Assembly: GCA_964643295.1 (NCBI GenBank)
Contig: CAZXSN010000002.1
Location: 41,698 to 105,697, forward strand
DNA length: 64,000 nt
Direction: 5' to 3'
Source: Merdiplasma sp964643295
GTDB lineage: Bacteria > Bacillota > Clostridia > Lachnospirales > Lachnospiraceae
The position numbers and the translations under genes were made by a program. The notes beneath the pieces were generated by a model. That model saw nothing but the letters and a program-made list of their open reading frames with translations. It made no database searches and was not told the DNA's origin. Position 1 is the first letter of the stretch. Each line of letters opens with the position of its first letter. Shown here piece by piece: positions 34,946 to 42,396 of the stretch.

Positions 34946-36346
34946 TTACTGCCCTTTTATCATGCGTTTCAGCCTGCGCACCGCTTTGCGGTACGGCTTT
35001 TCCGTATACCGGCGAAGTTCCGTCCTAAGATCAATCTCATGGGCAATGAGCGGATCGTTTCGGTGACAGATGAGATAGCCAAACGAAAGCTTCTGATATC
35101 CCCTGTTTTCTATCCGCATAAGGGGCGGCTCCTTAAAGTAGTAATCCACAAGGTTCAGTACCAGGTCGGCATTATGAAAGGAGAGGGCAATGTCCTCCTT
35201 ACCGGCATCCGTTTCCCCCTGCAGATAGTACATCCGCAGGATCGCTTCCGTATCCGCCGGTTCAAGTAGAAAAGCCTCATAGCGGCTGGTATCCGCTATC
35301 TCAACAGTCTCCTTTACCTCCCCCTGAAAGCGGAGGGAAAAATAAAGTTCGTCGGTCCTTTCCGGGTGATCCTTTAAAACGCCCCGCACACGCACGGCGT
35401 AATAGACATGCTGCGTATTCCAGTAATCCAGAAAAAAGCTGCAGGTCTTCATCTTCGGATACAGTCTTGCAAGGACGTTTAATTCCTCTTCCCCGGCGAC
35501 ATACTTTTGAAACTTAACTTCCATCTGATAGTAGAGGGGGACCTCTTCCGGTGTAATCCCGCCGACTGAGTAAAGTTCAGCCAGCTGTTCGCGCGGTAAG
35601 GTCTGCAGCATCCCATGCAGAATCAGGCTGCGGGCAAAAAGGAAGGTCACCGGCACGGGAAAATCAAACACCCACTCGTAATCGATCAAAACCAGATGTT
35701 CCCTCTGCGTTTCGGCACCGCACAAAAGGAGATTGGAAAACAGCATGTCCAGGTTGGAAAGGGGAGCAGCCTTAAGCCCTTCCGGCAAAGCGGGACTTCC
35801 GAAAATCTCAGCAAACTCTTTTGAGGGCGCGAAATCGGCAAGACCCGCCTGGGAATTTAAAATTTCCCACAGACGCTCCACATTTCTTTTCACGCTCTCA
35901 AAATCCCCCGCCTCGACTTCCCGGGTGATTACCTGATCCAGGCTCTCCCCCTCGTAGTAAGGAAATGAGACACGGCTTTCCCCTGCCCTTTCACAGGGGG
36001 CAGTGTAAAGATAAGGGACCTTATAAAGCTCTGCCAGCATTTTCGCCCGCTCGGGCATCTTCGCGAGGTGCTCTCTCGCCGAAAAGTTCAGGGCTTCCTT
36101 ATAAACGGTGCGCACACCCTCCTTCTCGCAGATCAAAGTGGCGATCTGAAAGGGAAGCGAACGCTCTCTGGAAAACTTGGCGAACACGACTTTTGTGTCC
36201 TGTCTTTTCAAAGATCCTTCCGATGCGCCTGTCCGGGAGACATCAGCGTCCGCCGGTTTTTCTGTTTTCTCAGTGCTGCTGCCGGTCATCTTACCGGTTT
36301 TTTCCAGGTCCCTGGGCCTTTTCGCGTCCTTACCTGTCCTGTTCAT
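34946..36346 (-). CDS. Kinase-like (APH/protein-kinase-fold) protein, candidate chain-capping kinase
   Basis: 466 aa, not a named family that I can assign, but the middle carries a kinase-fold pattern: a possible nucleotide lysine in VRTVYKEALNFS, a hinge-like YYEGESLDQVI, a catalytic-loop-like SNLDMLFSNLLL (the D-x4-N of APH and eukaryotic-like kinases, with the usual His missing) and a metal-site-like LVLIDYEW. A Lys/Glu/Thr-rich N-terminus (about 50 residues) precedes it, and an extra domain of about 170 residues follows. It overlaps the methyltransferase upstream by four bases (ATGA). In E. coli O9a WbdD, a methyltransferase and a kinase fused in one protein phosphorylate and methylate the glycan end to stop growth; here the two parts would be separate. 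The role is inference. Confidence 0.7.
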   Translation of the reverse strand: MNRTGKDAKRPRDLEKTGKMTGSSTEKTEKPADADVSRTGASEGSLKRQDTKVVFAKFSRERSLPFQIATLICEKEGVRTVYKEALNFSAREHLAKMPERAKMLAELYKVPYLYTAPCERAGESRVSFPYYEGESLDQVITREVEAGDFESVKRNVERLWEILNSQAGLADFAPSKEFAEIFGSPALPEGLKAAPLSNLDMLFSNLLLCGAETQREHLVLIDYEWVFDFPVPVTFLFARSLILHGMLQTLPREQLAELYSVGGITPEEVPLYYQMEVKFQKYVAGEEELNVLARLYPKMKTCSFFLDYWNTQHVYYAVRVRGVLKDHPERTDELYFSLRFQGEVKETVEIADTSRYEAFLLEPADTEAILRMYYLQGETDAGKEDIALSFHNADLVLNLVDYYFKEPPLMRIENRGYQKLSFGYLICHRNDPLIAHEIDLRTELRRYTEKPYRKAVRRLKRMIKGQ

Positions 36347-37260
36347 TTTTTCGCCCTCACAAAAAAGGAATTGGAAAAGATCGGGAAATAACCGGATTCC
36401 AGGATGGTATCAAACGCCTTTCCCTCATCAAAGAATACATAGCGGTCACTGTCAAAGTTGCGCAGGTTCTGGAAAAGTTCTCCCTTTCGCGGCAGATACG
36501 AATCAGAGTAGATCGCGGTCGGAAACTTATAATCCGGGTATGGATAATAAAACTCCAGATCGGAAAAGCCCGCCGCGCACAACAGATTTTTTAACTCCTC
36601 CCGGCTGAAGGTGCGCACCCCGCCGCCGTTTGGATACCCCTCGATTCCCTCAAAGGCCCGTCCGGTATGATCCTCCCTGCAGCCCGCGAAGTATTTTAAC
36701 CCCAGCCGGTTTTCGATGGCGATCAGCACTTCCCCGCCGTCTTTCAGCAGGCCGCTTACGGCTGTTAGAAATTCTTTCCAGGGATCTTTGCCTTCGATGT
36801 AACTGCCGGCATACTCCAGGACACCAATCAGGGTAATGTAATCAAATTTCTCCTGAAGATGCTCCGCCACGGACTGGAAGTTGCCAACCAGAAGCTCCAG
36901 ATTTTTAGCCTCCCGATGCCGGTAGGCGTTAATAAGGCTGCGTCTTTTTGATAAGTCGTTGGCGACCACGCGCTTTGCCCTGCCGATCAAGGCTCCGGTA
37001 ATCGCTCCGCATCCGGCCCCGATCTCCAGAACGCTCGCGTCCTCCTTAAACGGATACCAGTCAATGATCGCCGTGCGCTGCTCTGACAGATGGTAAAGCA
37101 CCGGCCAGCTTGCACGTTCCCGGATCAGACGCGGAAACTCTTCCGGCGGATACTGTTTAACCAGCTCCAAAAGCTCCTCCTCCACATCCCCGTCACTGTA
37201 GCCATCCTGCCCTTCATAGCAGTCCAGATTCAGGGTTACTTCCCCGATGGTTTCTCTCAT
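36343..37260 (-). CDS. Class I SAM-dependent methyltransferase, candidate glycan-capping enzyme
   Basis: 305 aa. The SAM-binding motif I is ASVLEIGAGCGAITGALIG near residue 80, followed by the expected acidic strand ends (RVVANDLS) and motif at EKFDYITLIGVLEY. The C-terminal half (IAIENRLGLKYFAGC, then GVRTFSREELKNLLCAAG) resembles methyltransferases in O-antigen and polysaccharide loci. It lies 64 bases after the ABC ATPase gene and is coupled to the kinase-like gene. Methylating a polymer end or a phosphate on it is the proposed job; modification of a nucleotide sugar is the alternative. SD GGAG before ATG. Confidence 0.83.
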   Translation of the reverse strand: MRETIGEVTLNLDCYEGQDGYSDGDVEEELLELVKQYPPEEFPRLIRERASWPVLYHLSEQRTAIIDWYPFKEDASVLEIGAGCGAITGALIGRAKRVVANDLSKRRSLINAYRHREAKNLELLVGNFQSVAEHLQEKFDYITLIGVLEYAGSYIEGKDPWKEFLTAVSGLLKDGGEVLIAIENRLGLKYFAGCREDHTGRAFEGIEGYPNGGGVRTFSREELKNLLCAAGFSDLEFYYPYPDYKFPTAIYSDSYLPRKGELFQNLRNFDSDRYVFFDEGKAFDTILESGYFPIFSNSFFVRAKK

Positions 37261-37324
37261 TCTGCCGCTCCTTATTTTCTCTCATAACCAAAGGTCTTAG
37301 GCGTAGACCGCGCTTTCAAAATAC

Positions 37325-38773
37325 TTACTCGTAGCTTACCGAAGCATCCATGTCAAAGTACCCCACGGAATCCTTCATCGAGAACACTTCCAGAAAACAG
37401 GCGTCGTAAATGCGGTGGTACACCACCAGTTCGTCAAACTCATACCCGGTGCAGCCTAAGGAGAGCAGGTACTGGCCTCCCTGCAGGGTCATCTTCTGGG
37501 TAAAACACACCACAACCTCCTGTCCGGCAGACACTCTTTCCAGTGTCTTCCGCTCCAGAGCTGTATTCGTGCCGGTGATTTCCGTGCCTTTCCGGTCCTT
37601 GATCGTGTACGCGAAAATCGGATTCGCCACATCCTTGTTAAAGCGGATCTTCATGCGAATCTGAAAGCGCTTTCCCTTATCTATGGAAGAGGTGATCATC
37701 CCCTTCTCATCGGTCACGGCAAAGTCCACGATGGCGGCATCCCCTCTTCCGTAGTCGGTCCGGTTAACGTTGACGATCAGCTGCTCCTTCCATAGATGCG
37801 CTTTGTCTGCAGTAGCCGTTTCCCGGTCCCTTGGCGAAAGGTTTTCTTTTAAGGAGCCGTGATCCGAAAAATCCGTCTGCTTTGGCTTGGGATTTTCCCC
37901 CGCGCATTCGCTTTCCGTTAAGGTTCCCGCATCCGTCCTGTTTTCGTCCTTCTGTGGCTCCTTCCCGGCTCCCAAGTTTTCTTTCGCCGCATCCGAAAAC
38001 ACCTCTTTTCCGGCAAAAACTTCCTCATCACCGGGATACTGATGCGCGAGGATCTTTTTGTAGATATCCACGGCCTTCGCGCACTCCCCGACAAAGACCT
38101 GCTTTCCCTTATTGAGAAGAAGCGTCCGGTCGCAGTACTTGATGATGCTGCCCATGTCGTGGGAGACAAAGATGATCGTCTTTCCTTTTTCCTGAAACTC
38201 CGAAAATTTGCGGTAACACTTGGCCTGGAAAAAGATATCGCCCACACTTAAGGCTTCGTCCACGATCAGGATATCCGGATCCACGTTGATGGCCACCGCG
38301 AATGCCAGGCGGGCGAACATCCCGCTCGAATAGGTCTTGACCGGCTGATGCACGAACTCTCCGATCTCCGCAAAGGATAGGATGTCATCCAGCCGCTCCT
38401 CCATCTCTTTGTCCGTAAATCCCATCATCGTCCCGTTCAAAAAGATGTTCTCCAGGCCGGTGTACTCCATGTTAAAGCCGGCGCCTAACTCCAACAGGGC
38501 GCTGACCTTTCCCCGCACAAGAATCTTACCGCCGGAAGGGGCAAGCACTCCGGTGATGATCTTTAAGAGTGTCGATTTCCCGGAGCCGTTGGTGCCGATG
38601 ATCCCTACCGCTTCCCCTTTTTTTACTTCCAGGTTCACACTTTCCAAAGCGTACAGATTAGTGTGGTAGCTTTTCTGGCGCAGGGAGAGCGATTCTTTCA
38701 GGCGGTCCCTGGGGCGCTCGTACAGCTTGTAGACTTTGCTGACATTTTCTATTTTTACAACTGTCTCACTCAT
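37325..38773 (-). CDS. Polysaccharide ABC exporter ATPase with C-terminal Wzt-like domain
   Basis: 482 aa. ATPase domain about residues 1-245: GTNGSGKST Walker A, TYSSGMFARLAFA signature (the form used by Wzt/TagH), ILIVDEALSVGD Walker B, and VSHDM. A charged, poorly ordered linker follows (about 250-335), then a C-terminal domain (about 340-482) placed like the carbohydrate-binding domain of Wzt, which recognises the capped chain end in E. coli O9a. With the permease at 38833-39624 it exports lipid-linked polymer. The presence of the C-terminal domain beside capping-type enzymes is the main reason to propose end recognition. Confidence 0.9.
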   Translation of the reverse strand: MSETVVKIENVSKVYKLYERPRDRLKESLSLRQKSYHTNLYALESVNLEVKKGEAVGIIGTNGSGKSTLLKIITGVLAPSGGKILVRGKVSALLELGAGFNMEYTGLENIFLNGTMMGFTDKEMEERLDDILSFAEIGEFVHQPVKTYSSGMFARLAFAVAINVDPDILIVDEALSVGDIFFQAKCYRKFSEFQEKGKTIIFVSHDMGSIIKYCDRTLLLNKGKQVFVGECAKAVDIYKKILAHQYPGDEEVFAGKEVFSDAAKENLGAGKEPQKDENRTDAGTLTESECAGENPKPKQTDFSDHGSLKENLSPRDRETATADKAHLWKEQLIVNVNRTDYGRGDAAIVDFAVTDEKGMITSSIDKGKRFQIRMKIRFNKDVANPIFAYTIKDRKGTEITGTNTALERKTLERVSAGQEVVVCFTQKMTLQGGQYLLSLGCTGYEFDELVVYHRIYDACFLEVFSMKDSVGYFDMDASVSYE

Positions 38774-38832
38774 GGCTTCACTCCCCGGATCTTTGCCTTT
38801 CTAAGTCAACCGTAAGGATTTTTTCCCGCACC

Positions 38833-39624
38833 CTAAAGCACATCCGGGAAGTGCACCTTAAGTTTCCGAAAAATGCGGTAGCCAAACCAGCCCAGGAAAG
38901 CGGTCACACACCAGAAATACAGGCCATACTGCCAGCGTTCAAAAAACCAGACTCCGTTGATATAGCAGTCCCGATACCCCTGCACGATATAGACGAACGG
39001 ATTGAGCTGAATAAGCTTCATCAAAAGAGGATGATCCCCCAGCATCTGCGTAAGATCCCACATGATCGGACAGGCCCACATCCCCACCTGCAGACAGATG
39101 CTCACGATCTGCCCGAAGTCCTTAAAAAAGGGGACGATGGAGGACGTTAAGTAGGACAAAGCCAGCGTAAATAAGATCACGCACAGGCAGTAGTAGGGAA
39201 GCTGCACAAACTGCACCGGCGGCACTTTGCCAAAGCATAAAAAGACCACCAGCGCCAGCGCAAGGAAAAACACATGCACAAACAGGGAGGAACACACCTT
39301 CACAACCGGCAGCACACTGATCTGAAAGACGACTTTCTTCACCAGATAGGCGTATTCCACGAAGCAGTTTGTCGCGTTTAAGAGCGACTCCGAAAAGAAA
39401 AACCAGGGAATGATCCCGCTGATTAAGACCAGCGCATAGGGATACCCCTCTATGCTGGTCGTCGCCCGAAAGCCAGCCTGAAAGATGACGATGTAGATCA
39501 GCACCGTCACCACCGGCTGGACAAACGCCCAGAGAATCCCAAAATAAGATCCCGCATATTTTGTCTTAAAATCGTTCTTGGAAAGCTTCCAGATCATCCT
39601 CCGGTTTGCCAGCAGTTCCTTCAC
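38833..39624 (-). CDS. Polysaccharide ABC exporter permease (Wzm/TagG-like)
   Basis: 263 aa ABC-2 type permease with six membrane helices (SKNDFKTKYAGSYFGILWAF at the N-terminus, LNPFVYIVQGYRD near the end, both typical of Wzm/TagG/RfbA). It forms the channel for undecaprenyl-linked glycan with the neighbouring ATPase. The start codon is GTG at 39624 with GGGAGGG upstream. The ABC-dependent route predicts that the chain is polymerised in the cytoplasm, in line with no Wzy-like polymerase being recognised here. Confidence 0.92.
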   Translation of the reverse strand: MKELLANRRMIWKLSKNDFKTKYAGSYFGILWAFVQPVVTVLIYIVIFQAGFRATTSIEGYPYALVLISGIIPWFFFSESLLNATNCFVEYAYLVKKVVFQISVLPVVKVCSSLFVHVFFLALALVVFLCFGKVPPVQFVQLPYYCLCVILFTLALSYLTSSIVPFFKDFGQIVSICLQVGMWACPIMWDLTQMLGDHPLLMKLIQLNPFVYIVQGYRDCYINGVWFFERWQYGLYFWCVTAFLGWFGYRIFRKLKVHFPDVL

Positions 39625-39723
39625 GGTTTCCCTCCCTGTTTTCTCTCCGGTCTGTCTTTACGCCTGCACTTCTTTTACGAAGGCGCCTTTTGGCGAAATG
39701 CCCAGCGGGAAAAATCTATCCCC

Positions 39724-40515
39724 TCACCGGGCCCTCCTCCAGCCGGATGTCAGATATTTATAGAATCCGTTTACCGTATAGCTTAAGAAACAGGCCAGGG
39801 ACTTTACGATGCCAAATCCCATGTAGCGGTAAACGCGAAACGTCATCACGGCGGATTTCCATTTCTGCCCTGACTTGCCCCTGGAAGTCATGCGGTAAAA
39901 AAGCAGCGGCTCGTTGATTCCTCCCGCGCTTCCGTACTTTTTCAGGATCTTAAGCCAGGTGATGTAATCCTCGTGGCTGTCTTCATGCTCCATCGGAAAC
40001 TCGCGGGCAACCTCCCGTTTTAACAGCACGGAAGAACAGTTGATGCTGTTGTGGCGCAGAAGATCCCGGTAGGTGATCTGTTCCTTCACCCCGATCACGC
40101 GCCCGGTTTTTTCCCCGTCAGGACGCAGAAGTTCCCTGGCTGTACAGCACAGGCAAAAGGAGGAACTTTGCATAAGCGCCAGCTGTTTTTTTAACTTCCC
40201 TTCCGCCCAGAAATCATCGGCGTCCAGAAAAGCGACATACTCCCCGTGTGCGTTTTGTACCCCTAAATTTCTGCTTCGCGCCGCGCCAAGGCTGCTTTTG
40301 TTTGTAAAAATGCGCACGTTCTGAAAGGTTCTGTACCGATCCAGAACCTCCTTCGTTCCATCCTGGGAACAGTCATCCACGACTAAAATTTCCAGTGAAA
40401 CATCCTGCGAAAGCACCGAATCGAGCGCTTTGGCAAGCGTCTTCGCGCCGTTTCGGACTGGAATCACCACGGAAACCTGCGGTTTGTTCTTCCTGCCATC
40501 CTGTTTTGTTTTCAT
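39724..40515 (-). CDS. Family 2 glycosyltransferase
   Basis: About 263 aa GT2 enzyme: VSVVIPVRNGAKTLAKALDS, VDDCSQDGT, VAFLDADDFW as metal site, and HEDYITWLKILKKYG in the catalytic region. ATG 40515 overlaps the TGA of the initiating transferase gene as ATGA, so it probably adds the second sugar to the lipid-linked first one. The C-terminal part is hydrophobic (CFLSYTVNGFYKYLT) and may touch the membrane. Specificity unknown. Confidence 0.88.
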   Translation of the reverse strand: MKTKQDGRKNKPQVSVVIPVRNGAKTLAKALDSVLSQDVSLEILVVDDCSQDGTKEVLDRYRTFQNVRIFTNKSSLGAARSRNLGVQNAHGEYVAFLDADDFWAEGKLKKQLALMQSSSFCLCCTARELLRPDGEKTGRVIGVKEQITYRDLLRHNSINCSSVLLKREVAREFPMEHEDSHEDYITWLKILKKYGSAGGINEPLLFYRMTSRGKSGQKWKSAVMTFRVYRYMGFGIVKSLACFLSYTVNGFYKYLTSGWRRAR

Positions 40516-41936
40516 GAGGTGCCCGTCCTGGTATTCTTCTTTCCATCCACCGGCCTGTCGGCTCCTTTCGGGTTCTCGGTAGCCGCCGTCACCTGCCATT
40601 CCTCCACTCCCTCGGTGTTTTCTTTCTGGAAGAGAATCTTAACCGTGGTGGCAAGTAGCTGCAGATCCAGAAAGAACGAATAGTTCTCGATATAGGTAAG
40701 GTCCAGCTTCAGCTTATCATACGGGGTCGTATTATACTTCCCGTAGACCTGCGCGTATCCGGTCAGACCGGCCTTGACTTTAAGCCTGTAGGCAAACTCG
40801 GGGATCTTTTTCGTATACTGCGCCGCGATCTCCGGCCGTTCCGGCCTGGGACCCACCAAAGACATATCCCCGGCGATGATATTAAAAAGCTGCGGCAGCT
40901 CATCAAAGTGAAGATTTCGAAGCACCTTCCCCACCGGGGTTACGCGGCTGTCATGCTTCATGGCAAGTCTGGCGCCGTTTTTTTCCGAATCCACCCGCAT
41001 ACTGCGAAACTTGTAGACCAGGAACACCTTCCCGTCCTTTGTCAGGCGCTCCTGCCGGTAAAACACCGGTCCGCCGTCGTACCCTTTCACGAGCAGGGCA
41101 ATCAGAAGAAACAGCGGCGATAACACCACCACACCGATCAGAGAGACAATTAGGTCAAAGGCCCGTTTGAAAAACTGCTGCTCCACGGTTAAGCCCCGGT
41201 TTCGAAAGAGCAGAAGCGGCGTGTCAAACAGATTCATCTTCTCCGAACTCATGACCATGATGTCCGAGATCTTTGGAGAACAGTAGCAGCGGATATTCTT
41301 CTCATAGCAGTATTTCAAGAGCAGGTTGCGCTCATGGGACGGAATGTCGCCGATCAGAACGCTCTCAAAATGCGGGATCTGCTCTTTGATATAGTCCATC
41401 CCCCTGCTTAACTGCACGGCTTTGCCGATCACGAACTTATCCTTCCGCGAGGCCACGTTCTTTAAAAGCTTCTCCGGACTGGTGTGATCATAGATTAAAA
41501 TCATCTGCCGGGGCGGATAGAGCGTCACGTAGACCCAGCGCATGAACACGACCCATACAAGGGCGATCACAAGGTTCACGGCGGTCAGCCGCAGCATCGG
41601 GCGGATATTGGCTAAGAACTTCCATCTTCCGATCAGGGCCAGCTGAAGGTAGGCGATGAAGTTCGTCAGCAGCACGGACAGAATCTGGGAGATAATCACA
41701 TCCAGCACCCTCAGATAGCCCACTTTCAGGGCGCCGAAGAGCTTGGAGATCATCAGCAGCATCACGGCGTACAGAATGATCAGCGCCCAGTTTCCGCGCC
41801 GCCAGTACAGCACACCGATGACTTCTCTGTAATTATACTCGGTAAACCAGATATAGGCAAAATTTGCTGTCTGCAGGCCGATAACAAGCAGGGAGGCAAG
41901 AAACATGATCAGCCTTTTATACCGTTCTCTTTTCAT
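40512..41936 (-). CDS. Undecaprenyl-phosphate sugar phosphotransferase, initiating enzyme 2
   Basis: About 474 aa polyprenyl glycosylphosphotransferase: four to five N-terminal helices, a central soluble domain, and the catalytic domain with FKRAFDLIVSLIGVVVLSPL, YKFRSMRVD, LHFDELPQLFNIIAGD and VGPRPERPE. It is the first gene after a strong predicted promoter (41970-41998) and so is probably the initiating enzyme of the ABC-exported polymer. ATG 41936 was preferred to an in-frame GTG at 41948 because GGAGG spacing fits better. The C-terminal tail (about 25 residues) is charged and probably disordered. The sugar used is not known. Confidence 0.92.
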   Translation of the reverse strand: MKRERYKRLIMFLASLLVIGLQTANFAYIWFTEYNYREVIGVLYWRRGNWALIILYAVMLLMISKLFGALKVGYLRVLDVIISQILSVLLTNFIAYLQLALIGRWKFLANIRPMLRLTAVNLVIALVWVVFMRWVYVTLYPPRQMILIYDHTSPEKLLKNVASRKDKFVIGKAVQLSRGMDYIKEQIPHFESVLIGDIPSHERNLLLKYCYEKNIRCYCSPKISDIMVMSSEKMNLFDTPLLLFRNRGLTVEQQFFKRAFDLIVSLIGVVVLSPLFLLIALLVKGYDGGPVFYRQERLTKDGKVFLVYKFRSMRVDSEKNGARLAMKHDSRVTPVGKVLRNLHFDELPQLFNIIAGDMSLVGPRPERPEIAAQYTKKIPEFAYRLKVKAGLTGYAQVYGKYNTTPYDKLKLDLTYIENYSFFLDLQLLATTVKILFQKENTEGVEEWQVTAATENPKGADRPVDGKKNTRTGTS

Positions 41937-41969
41937 CCTCCTGCACACCTCCTTTGCCCCTGCCGTCCC

Positions 41970-41998
41970 ATTATAGTCTACTTCCCGGCAAAAGACAA
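41970..41998 (-). promoter_or_regulatory. Predicted main promoter of the polysaccharide locus
   Basis: Minus strand TTGTCT (41998-41993), 17 bases, TATAAT (41975-41970), with transcription expected to start about 25 bases before the first gene. From here genes run head to tail with short gaps to about 27.8 kb. Confidence 0.65.
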
Positions 41999-42324
41999 CA
42001 AAAAAGAACCGTCTGCCTTATTTTTCCCGGGTTTCTCCGCGTTTGCCGAAGTTTTCGCCTTCGTCCTACGCCCTGCAGGATGTGTAATCAGCGGCTCCCC
42101 TGCCGGGAAAGAAGACACCTGCGCACAGAACCTTTCCCGGAAAGCCTTTGCCTCATCTGTCTGAAAGGCCCCGGACCGAATACAGGAAATCTTAAGAATT
42201 CCAGATCCCGTGGAAAAAAACACCCGAGCAGCTGTGCGAACTGCCAACAGGCCAAACCTGCAAGGAAAAATCCGGCATTTGGGAACTTCAAAAAAAGTGT
42301 GCCCTGCGGGAAGCCGTAAGGCGC
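41999..42324. other. Intergenic stretch between divergent promoters, no gene seen
   Basis: Between the polysaccharide-locus promoter and the L,D-transpeptidase promoter I see no supported coding frame, RNA gene or strong repeat. Short open frames on both strands lack ribosome binding sites at sensible distances. Confidence 0.5.
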
Positions 42325-42368
42325 CTGCAAGAACGGGTCTTGCAGATTTCCCGTAAGTCTGCTATAAT
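42325..42368 (+). promoter_or_regulatory. Promoter of the L,D-transpeptidase gene with a hairpin/operator over the -35 box
   Basis: TTGCAG (42340-42345), 17 bases, perfect TATAAT (42363-42368). The -35 is the right arm of an inverted repeat, CTGCAAGA (42325-42332) with TCTTGCAG (42338-42345), which could be a repressor site. The leader to the ATG is about 20 bases and holds an AAGGGGGG site. Confidence 0.7.
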
Positions 42369-42396
42369 TCCAGTATCATGACAAGGGGGGATAGGA

